Shown here: positions 7,157 through 12,595 of the stretch, one piece after another | How positions within the stretch are numbered: the stretch's first letter is position 1 | How the letters are laid out: each line of letters starts with the position of its first letter | Assembly (NCBI GenBank): GCA_041663425.1 | Contig: JBAYMS010000045.1 | Coordinates: forward strand, 1 to 12,595 | Source of the DNA: FEN-1322 sp041663425 | GTDB taxonomy: Bacteria > Omnitrophota > Gorgyraeia > 2-01-FULL-45-10 | Length of the DNA stretch: 12,595 bases | Direction of reading: 5' to 3' | Notes under the pieces: model-generated | The model's input: the letters and a program-made list of their open reading frames with translations, nothing else | What the model was told of the DNA's origin: nothing | Database searches by the model: none | Position numbers and translations under genes: made by a program

Positions 7157-8024
7157 CCAGCATTATTTTAAGTCCGTCCCGTAAAAGCACTTTGGGCTTT
7201 ACAAGCAGCCTACCCATCTTATTTATATCGCCTATCAGGCTTGACGGTCCAGACTCTTTGTGCATTTCAAAAATAGGTTTTTTACCCATAATCTCGCCGA
7301 TTGTTTCACCTATTTGTCTCATTGTAAGTGCTTCAGGGCCAGCCACATTTATCTTATCGCTTCCTTTTAGCGACATCGCAGCGAATAAAGCATCGGCAGC
7401 ATCAGAAACGTAAGTCGGATTTACACTGATCCCATCTGGACCATTTAAGTTTATAGGCTTCCCGTTTTTGACAGAATCTATCAGCCGCGGCATCAACATA
7501 CCCCTATTCTGCGAAGGGCCATACACAAAAAAGAACCTTAATATTATAACATTCATATATTCGGTGTAATTATCCGCTATTATCTCGGAGCAAAATTTCG
7601 TACCGGCGTAAAAACCGGATTTACCGTCTGCAATAAGCTCCGAGTTTTCTGTCAACAACTTGCCGTCATTACTATAAATTCCGCCGGAAGAAGCCAAAAT
7701 AAAGGTATTCGCTTTAGCGCGGTAGGCATAATCTAAAAGACTCGCTGTGCTCCGGGTATTCACATTAAACAAATCCTCCGCGCCGTTCGGAAAATCTCTG
7801 AAACGTCCGGATTGTGCCAAATGTATGACAACATCAGTTTTCTTCGGAAAGTTATCACGATTCCATTCCCGGGAAAGATCACACACTATAGCCTTGGCAT
7901 CAGCTAATGGGAATTTGACAGGTTTTCTAGTAAGCGCACAGGTCGTCCATTCGTCCGCGTGTAAAAGCTTCAAAAACTCACTGCCGATAAGTCCGGTAGC
8001 CCCGGTAACCAAACACGTCTTCAT
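7137..8024 (-). CDS. NAD(P)-dependent extended SDR: nucleotide-sugar epimerase, dehydratase or reductase
   Basis: 295 residues, somewhat short for the extended SDR family. The dinucleotide-binding motif is TGATGLIG (7-14). The catalytic residues S112/S113 (in LASSGGIYS), Y139 and K143 (YAGTK) form the usual Ser-Tyr-K triad. LRFFFVYGP (162-170) and NPTYVSDAADAL (202-213) are conserved substrate-side motifs of NAD-dependent epimerase/dehydratases. A role in making a nucleotide sugar, by 4-epimerisation or reduction of a 4-keto sugar, is likely. Sequence alone does not separate these. The ATG follows the TAG of the amidotransferase gene after 1 nt, and AAGG 7 nt upstream lies inside the end of that gene, so the two are probably translationally coupled. 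Its end overlaps the next glycosyltransferase in an A-rich stretch. Confidence 0.85.
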   Translation of the reverse strand: MKTCLVTGATGLIGSEFLKLLHADEWTTCALTRKPVKFPLADAKAIVCDLSREWNRDNFPKKTDVVIHLAQSGRFRDFPNGAEDLFNVNTRSTASLLDYAYRAKANTFILASSGGIYSNDGKLLTENSELIADGKSGFYAGTKFCSEIIADNYTEYMNVIILRFFFVYGPSQNRGMLMPRLIDSVKNGKPINLNGPDGISVNPTYVSDAADALFAAMSLKGSDKINVAGPEALTMRQIGETIGEIMGKKPIFEMHKESGPSSLIGDINKMGRLLVKPKVLLRDGLKIMLGENEKK

Positions 8025-8025
8025 C

Positions 8026-9915
8026 CTATTGCCTTTTATTGTTTTTTAAAAATATCTGCAGCCATAGCTCAAAACATAAAAGCGACCAGATAAACAAACG
8101 CCTGTTTTGCAAGCCGTCAGTATGCTCTTTTATCAATTTTTTGGCCACTTTGTGGTCGAAGTAATCATATATCCCCGCTTTTTTATCCAGAAGAAGATCT
8201 TCTACATATTCTATGCTCTCACCCTTAAACCAGCTTGCGTCCGGCCCGCTGAAGCCCTGCTTATGCTGATTAACGATCTCTTTGCCAACATATTTCTCCA
8301 GGGCTTCGCGCAGTACTATCTTGCCGTCGTGCATCTTTTTAAAATACTTATCCCTTTTAGCAAACTCATTTTCATCCATATTTAATATACTATCAATATC
8401 CTTAAGCTTAAGACGCATCGGCACCTTAAGCGCGAAATCTACCAGGTCATTATCTAAAAACGGCACTCTCACCTCAAGACTGTTTGCCATGCTCAGTTTA
8501 TCGTCGACTACAAACAGGCCATGCAGGAACGTCTTTGCCTCAAAGTAAAGCGAATGATTTATAAAATCCTCCGTATTCCTCGGAACCATTTTATGGTCTC
8601 TAAAGACGTCTTTAAATATGTCTTCCGTCCACATACCTTTTGTCTTACCACTTATAGGCGCGAATAATTCTTTTAGTATCCTATTAGGCACAAGCCGCTG
8701 CCAATATTTATAATAGCCGTCTATATATTCGTTAAAATTCTTACTCTTTAACGTCTTGTAGTATCGCCACGGATACCCTCCGAATAATTCGTCACCTCCA
8801 GCACCGGAAAGACATACTTTCACAAACCGCGAAGCTAATTTTGAGGCATAGAAATTCGGATAGCTTTGGCCAAGTCGCAAGTCTTCGAGGTGCCATACCA
8901 GTTTCGGCAGACATCTCTTCATATCGCCGGATTTCAATACCATTTCATAATGCTCTGTCTGGTACAAGTAGGATATGTGCTCTGCTTTTTTCCTTTCGTC
9001 GAAAACAAGCTCAAGTCCGGAGGCTGAAGAAAGATCGAAACCGATACAAAACGTTTTGAGTTCTTTAAAATATTTTGATGCCACAGCGGCTATGGAACCG
9101 CTATCTATACCGCCACTCAGAAACGATCCTATTTCAACATCGCTTACCAACTGCCTTTGAACAGCCCTGGAAAACAGTCTATCCAGCTCTTTTACATATT
9201 CTTCTCTCCTGACAGGCTTCGTATTTTCCTGGAAATGAAAATCCCAATATTTCTTTATGTCTATCCTGCCATTGCCTGCAACAGCTATTCTGGCAGAATG
9301 GCCCGGAGGTAATAAACTCACACCTTTAAACAGGGTCTTGTAATCAAAAGTATTCTGGAAGGTGAAATATTCCAATAACACTTCGTGATCGACAGCTGCT
9401 GTGAACTGAGGATGCTTCAGGAACGATTTTATTTCCGAAGCGAACAAAAAAACGTTACCGTCGCTCCAGTGATACAGAGGCTTTATGCCATATCTGTCTC
9501 TGGCGAGAAATAATTCTTTTTTAATATTATCCCATATAGCGAAAGCAAACATACCGTTAAGCCGATCCAGACACCCCACACCCCATTGCGCGTAAGCATA
9601 AAGCAATACTTCCGAATCCGTCTTAGACCTGAATCTATTCCCCAAATTCTCAAGCTCCGCCCTTAACTCCCGGAAATTATATATCTCCCCGTTATAAGCG
9701 ACCACGAATTTCCCATCGGCTGTTTCCATAGGCTGCTTACCCAGAGGCGATAGGTCTATTATGGAAAGGCGCCTATGCCCCAAGCCTATATGCCCATTGG
9801 TATAAAAACCTTCTCCGTCCGGGCCGCGATGGCGGACAGCGTCCGTCATATCTTTGAGAACCCGTTGGGATACAGGCTTGCCACTCAGATTAAAAATGCC
9901 AGCTATTCCGCACAT
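8026..9915 (-). CDS. Asparagine synthase family glutamine amidotransferase, probably acting on a sugar
   Basis: 629 residues in two domains. The N-terminal class II glutamine amidotransferase domain has Cys2 (mature nucleophile) in MCGIAGIF, R49, NGE at 75-77 and D100, which together hydrolyse glutamine to ammonia. The C-terminal synthetase domain has the ATP pyrophosphatase loop SGGIDS (267-272), HLEDLR (342-347), LSGAGGDELFGGY (369-381) and NSLEVRVPFLD (478-488). The family adenylates a carboxylate and amidates it. At A372 the enzyme has Ala where E. coli AsnB has Glu348 (in SGEGSDE), a residue linked to acyl-adenylate formation, so it may not be a housekeeping asparagine synthetase. In surface polysaccharide loci relatives are credited with turning uronic acids into uronamides, which fits the WbpD-like fusion nearby. 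Start: ATG with GAGGA 8 nt upstream, overlapping the preceding TAG. Confidence 0.9.
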   Translation of the reverse strand: MCGIAGIFNLSGKPVSQRVLKDMTDAVRHRGPDGEGFYTNGHIGLGHRRLSIIDLSPLGKQPMETADGKFVVAYNGEIYNFRELRAELENLGNRFRSKTDSEVLLYAYAQWGVGCLDRLNGMFAFAIWDNIKKELFLARDRYGIKPLYHWSDGNVFLFASEIKSFLKHPQFTAAVDHEVLLEYFTFQNTFDYKTLFKGVSLLPPGHSARIAVAGNGRIDIKKYWDFHFQENTKPVRREEYVKELDRLFSRAVQRQLVSDVEIGSFLSGGIDSGSIAAVASKYFKELKTFCIGFDLSSASGLELVFDERKKAEHISYLYQTEHYEMVLKSGDMKRCLPKLVWHLEDLRLGQSYPNFYASKLASRFVKVCLSGAGGDELFGGYPWRYYKTLKSKNFNEYIDGYYKYWQRLVPNRILKELFAPISGKTKGMWTEDIFKDVFRDHKMVPRNTEDFINHSLYFEAKTFLHGLFVVDDKLSMANSLEVRVPFLDNDLVDFALKVPMRLKLKDIDSILNMDENEFAKRDKYFKKMHDGKIVLREALEKYVGKEIVNQHKQGFSGPDASWFKGESIEYVEDLLLDKKAGIYDYFDHKVAKKLIKEHTDGLQNRRLFIWSLLCFELWLQIFLKNNKRQ

Positions 9916-9927
9916 ATAATATATCCT

Positions 9928-10761
9928 CTACTTAAATATTAGGTGTTCGGACTTATTATCTTTAACTCTCCAGGATTCGCCACGCGTATGCCCTATCCAT
10001 TGGTCGCACGGCCCGCAAAGCCTATCCGGATAACCGCCTCGAATCTTTTGCAGGCATTCCGATGACCATAATTCTTTTATAGTCATCTCTGCGGCATTAG
10101 CTTCACCCTCGGTATCCCAGATATGATTACATCTGGATATCGATCCGTCAAAAGCTATGACCAGCGTATCTGTAAGTTTGGGGCAAAATATGCGCTCCGT
10201 GTCGACAACCCCGCCCGATTTCCCAAATACGCCGTCTTTAGTATGTTCTTCGTATACGCGCACGCTATCAAACCCACACAGATTACCAGTCTTGATAATA
10301 GACGGCAAAACTTTGTCTAGCACGGCCTCACCCTTAACAAATGAAACCTGAGTGGTCGGCTTATCGCACTTCTTTAAAGAAAGCATCGCTTTAGCATTCT
10401 CAAAACCTTCCTTATTATGTATGCTGAAAGTTGTAAACTCGCATTTCGCCAGCGTGAGGGCATATTCACCCTTGACTAATATGCCGTTTGTCGAAATATG
10501 TATCCTTATACTCTTAGCCAAGGCATAATCGATCATCGCGATAAACCTCGGATGAAGCAAAGACTCGCCCCTCCAAAACGGCAGCATTATAGAATCAGAA
10601 TTATTAACGGCTATGTCATCTATTATCTTTTTATACAAAGCCTCTTGCATAAAACCACTTTTATTCTCAATGTATTTGCGCGGGCACATCGGACAGCTTA
10701 AATTACATTCCGGAGTAAGTTCAACTACGACCCTTTTAGGATAAGTCTCAATTTTTGTCAT
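9928..10761 (-). CDS. Radical SAM protein with twitch/SPASM-like tail
   Basis: 277 residues. The radical SAM cluster motif is C19-x3-C23-x2-C26 (in ECNLSCPMCPRKY). WRGESLLHP (63-71) and HISTNGILVKG (92-102) are core strand motifs of the family. The C-terminus holds C193-x12-G206-x4-C211 and later C249-x2-C252, a shortened SPASM/twitch layout that could hold one auxiliary Fe-S cluster. C236 is also present. Such enzymes include sugar dehydrogenases, peptide-modifying enzymes and unknown polysaccharide-locus proteins. Here a sugar or glycan modification is the natural guess, but the substrate cannot be read. The ATG overlaps the methyltransferase stop by 4 nt (ATGA), so both are probably made together. 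An alternative is that it is a maturase for another protein. Confidence 0.87.
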   Translation of the reverse strand: MTKIETYPKRVVVELTPECNLSCPMCPRKYIENKSGFMQEALYKKIIDDIAVNNSDSIMLPFWRGESLLHPRFIAMIDYALAKSIRIHISTNGILVKGEYALTLAKCEFTTFSIHNKEGFENAKAMLSLKKCDKPTTQVSFVKGEAVLDKVLPSIIKTGNLCGFDSVRVYEEHTKDGVFGKSGGVVDTERIFCPKLTDTLVIAFDGSISRCNHIWDTEGEANAAEMTIKELWSSECLQKIRGGYPDRLCGPCDQWIGHTRGESWRVKDNKSEHLIFK

Positions 10762-11507
10762 TTCTTCACCAATTTTAAGTAGATAGTATCGGAGTCTTGC
10801 ATGCCGGACTTCCGCGAATTAATATAGTCTGCCAAGAATAAGATATCACTACCGAAAGGCATCATAATCATCAAATACTTCAAACTTCGGCAGAAAAAGT
10901 TTCTTCTCATATTTCTAAATTTAAAAAATGTGGGTTTTATATCATCTATTTCGAACCCTGTATTTTTAGTCACCATAGCGATCAGTTCTTGTAAACTTAA
11001 AAAAGAGCAGGAACCGTCGACTTTATAATTTTTATATCCGAAAGCGCGAGAAACAGGATGATTAAATATAAACGCTCCACCCGGTTTTAATATATCTTCC
11101 ATTTTTTTAAGAACAGCTATCTTGTCCTCCAATCTTAGTATATGCACAAATACATCGTTTGACACAGCGTAATCGATAGTGCAAGCTTTGATTGGGACCA
11201 TTGAGGCATCGCAATTATATATTTCATCATATCCGCAAGCCTTCGCAAGCTTGGCCCTGCCAGAATCTATCTCTGCCCCGTAAATAGCTGAAAACTGCTT
11301 TCTTTTAAAAAACTCGAACCAGGCACCGTGAGACGTTCCTACATCTAAAACGCTTCTGCCTGTGACATCTCCCAGCATCTTATCTAAAACATAACTATAG
11401 GTTTTAAAATAATACCGGTTCCAGCATTTTTCTAAATAGTTACGCGCCGTGTATCGCGTCTCACCGATCGCCCTAATATAGTCATAATGTGTTTTTTCCT
11501 GTGTCAT
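10758..11507 (-). CDS. Class I SAM-dependent methyltransferase
   Basis: 249 residues with a class I Rossmann core. Motif I is VLDVGTSHG (53-61), E79 in YGAEID binds the SAM ribose, D100 in NCDAS is the motif II acidic residue, and LKPGGAFIFNHP (140-151) is the post-motif strand. The N-terminal 50 residues are Tyr-rich and extend beyond the core. The C-terminal third (about 200-235), containing LKYLMIMMPFGSDILFL, is hydrophobic and may contact the membrane or a partner. The ATG at 11505-11507 has AGGAG 7 nt upstream, within the end of the preceding fusion gene. The end overlaps the radical SAM gene by 4 nt. The sequence resembles sugar- or lipid-linked-intermediate methyltransferases of polysaccharide loci. 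The acceptor cannot be stated. Confidence 0.85.
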   Translation of the reverse strand: MTQEKTHYDYIRAIGETRYTARNYLEKCWNRYYFKTYSYVLDKMLGDVTGRSVLDVGTSHGAWFEFFKRKQFSAIYGAEIDSGRAKLAKACGYDEIYNCDASMVPIKACTIDYAVSNDVFVHILRLEDKIAVLKKMEDILKPGGAFIFNHPVSRAFGYKNYKVDGSCSFLSLQELIAMVTKNTGFEIDDIKPTFFKFRNMRRNFFCRSLKYLMIMMPFGSDILFLADYINSRKSGMQDSDTIYLKLVKK

Positions 11508-11514
11508 ATGAAAA

Positions 11515-11519
11515 CTCCT
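11515..11519 (-). promoter_or_regulatory. Shine-Dalgarno site of the methyltransferase, overlapping the previous stop
   Basis: AGGAG lies 7 nt before the ATG at 11505-11507. Its first A is also the last base of the TGA stop (11519-11521) of the fusion gene. This sets the methyltransferase start and shows that the two genes are translated from one transcript. Confidence 0.75.
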
Positions 11520-12595
11520 CAGGATACTGCTGATGGCAAAAGAGAGCCATTTTTGACATGGTACCTGCTACCGCAACCTTCACATAATAAATCATCTTTC
11601 TTTATCCGGGGAAGCCCGACACCGCACTTACACACCCACCCGATCTGTTTTGCCGGCACCCCAGCTACAACGGCATAGTCAGGGACATCTTTCTTTACAA
11701 CTGCCCCCGCCCCAACAAAGGCATACAACCCTATCGTGGCACCACAAACTATAGTAGCGTTTGCGCCTATAGTGGCGCCTCTCTTTACTAGAGTCTTCCG
11801 GAATTCGTCTTTCCGTTCTATAAATGCTCTAGGATTGTACACATTAGTAAATACACAGGACGGGCCGCAAAAGACTTCTTCCTCAAGCACTACCCCTTTA
11901 TAAACAGAGACGTTATTTTGTATCTTACATTTATCACCTATTACAGCATCGGGCCCTATGGAAACATTCTGCCCTATGATACAATTTTCCCCTATTTTAG
12001 AATTTTTTAACACGTGCGAAAAATGCCATATCTTGGTACCATTTCCTATTTCGGTACCGTCATCGACAAAGGAAGTCTGATGTATGAATACGCCTGATTT
12101 GTCGGCGGTTTTTTTCTTGTCGACGCCGCCAGACGCAAGGGACTTTTCCGCGGATTCCAATATCTTTAAAACCTTTATTCCTTCAAGGGCGTCTGTCATC
12201 GGACTTTTCCTTTCATTAACGCATTTTATGAAGTGTTCCAGCTCAAGACGAAGCGGTTCTCCTTTAGCAATAGGAATCACCTCATGGTCAGCTTTATAAG
12301 CAATCGGAATGGTACCGTTTTTCCACTCTATCTTATGCGGATAGAAAAATAGTTTTTCTTTACTTACATCGTCGAATACAGCCATAGCCTCCGATCCGAC
12401 CACGACCAGTTTCTGATCCTTATAGGGATGCAGCCAGCTTACGAATATATGACCCTTAACGCCACTGGCAAATTCCAGACTGGTTATCGTGGTATCATAA
12501 ATACCTTTCCCGAAAGAATCTTTACCCGACGCCGATACGCTAACAGGCTCTTCACCCAAAAGCATTAATATAACCGATATGTCGTGCGGAGCAAA
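11519..12595 (-). CDS. Gfo/Idh/MocA dehydrogenase (C-terminal part) fused to a WbpD-like N-acetyltransferase; 5' end outside the window
   Basis: The frame is open to the right edge, so the N-terminal NAD-binding domain lies outside; 358 residues are visible. The first is Phe1, and APHDISVILMLLGEEP is the typical start of a Gfo/Idh/MocA C-terminal domain. Residues up to about 155 continue it (VSWLHPYKDQK, EHFIKCVNERK). From about 168 a left-handed beta-helix hexapeptide domain begins with WHFSHVL, IIGQNVSIG, NNVSVYKG and VFCGPSCVFTNVYNPRA, then VGAGAVVKKDVPDY and AGVPAKQIGW, closely like WbpD/WlbB. Those enzymes N-acetylate the 3-amino group of UDP-GlcNAc(3N)A, made from the 3-keto product of WbpB/WlbA, which is a Gfo/Idh/MocA enzyme. 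A four-Cys zinc-ribbon-like tail (C322, C324, C338, C341) follows. A bifunctional enzyme for two steps of diacetamido-hexuronate synthesis is likely. The intervening transamination is not encoded here. Confidence 0.88.
   Translation of the reverse strand, partial: FAPHDISVILMLLGEEPVSVSASGKDSFGKGIYDTTITSLEFASGVKGHIFVSWLHPYKDQKLVVVGSEAMAVFDDVSKEKLFFYPHKIEWKNGTIPIAYKADHEVIPIAKGEPLRLELEHFIKCVNERKSPMTDALEGIKVLKILESAEKSLASGGVDKKKTADKSGVFIHQTSFVDDGTEIGNGTKIWHFSHVLKNSKIGENCIIGQNVSIGPDAVIGDKCKIQNNVSVYKGVVLEEEVFCGPSCVFTNVYNPRAFIERKDEFRKTLVKRGATIGANATIVCGATIGLYAFVGAGAVVKKDVPDYAVVAGVPAKQIGWVCKCGVGLPRIKKDDLLCEGCGSRYHVKNGSLLPSAVS

Noticed and set aside
8026..9915. Reading the amidotransferase as housekeeping asparagine synthetase AsnB
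   Set aside because: Overall family match is good, but it sits mid-operon in a glycan locus and has Ala at the AsnB Glu348 position. A sugar-amidating role fits better, though asparagine synthesis is not excluded.
1..12595. Mobile elements, tRNA or rRNA genes, CRISPR repeats
   Set aside because: I saw no transposase motif, inverted-repeat pair with target duplication, cloverleaf-like sequence or regularly spaced direct repeats. The coding frames leave no gap longer than about 15 nt to hold them.
1..12595. JUMPstart/ops-type antitermination element
   Set aside because: No GGCGGTAG-like sequence was found on the coding strand. The operon promoter must lie to the right of the window, so absence here says little.

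Overview
The window is a dense, single-direction segment of a cell-surface polysaccharide locus. All twelve genes (ten complete, two cut by the window ends) lie on the minus strand and are transcribed from right to left. Neighbouring genes overlap by up to about 20 nt or are at most about 13 nt apart. No internal terminator, promoter-sized gap, RNA gene, mobile element or CRISPR array is visible. A Wzx-type flippase points to an O-antigen or capsule made by the flippase route in a diderm bacterium. The moderate-to-low GC, frequent ATA isoleucine codons and many radical-SAM genes recall uncultivated lineages such as Omnitrophota, but that placement is a guess. No housekeeping marker is present to fix the taxonomy.

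In transcription order from the right end, the first gene is the tail of a Gfo/Idh/MocA dehydrogenase fused to a WbpD-like left-handed beta-helix N-acetyltransferase with a zinc-ribbon tail (11519-12595). Next come a class I SAM methyltransferase (10758-11507), a radical SAM protein with a twitch/SPASM-like tail (9928-10761) and a class II glutamine amidotransferase of the asparagine synthase family (8026-9915). They are followed by an extended SDR epimerase/dehydratase (7137-8024), a divergent GT-B glycosyltransferase (5963-7156), a FemAB/GNAT-like acyl- or aminoacyltransferase (4842-5963) and a Wzx flippase (3382-4848). The last group is a short class I methyltransferase (2821-3381), a B12-binding-type radical SAM protein (1230-2816), a GT4-like glycosyltransferase (47-1219) and the first 11 codons of a gene that looks like a UDP-GlcNAc 2-epimerase (1-34).

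A working model, which is inference: the dehydrogenase-acetyltransferase fusion and the putative 2-epimerase at the left edge match three steps of the Wbp/Wlb pathway to UDP-2,3-diacetamido-2,3-dideoxy-hexuronic acids. The asparagine-synthase-like enzyme could convert such a uronic acid carboxylate to an amide. The SDR supplies another nucleotide sugar, the two glycosyltransferases build the repeat unit and the flippase exports it. The two methyltransferases, two radical SAM proteins and the FemAB-like protein would be decoration enzymes. The least ordinary aspect is this concentration of modifying enzymes, especially two different radical SAM proteins each next to a methyltransferase. The UDP-GlcNAc 6-dehydrogenase, 3-aminotransferase, initiating glycosyl-phosphate transferase and Wzy polymerase are not in the window.
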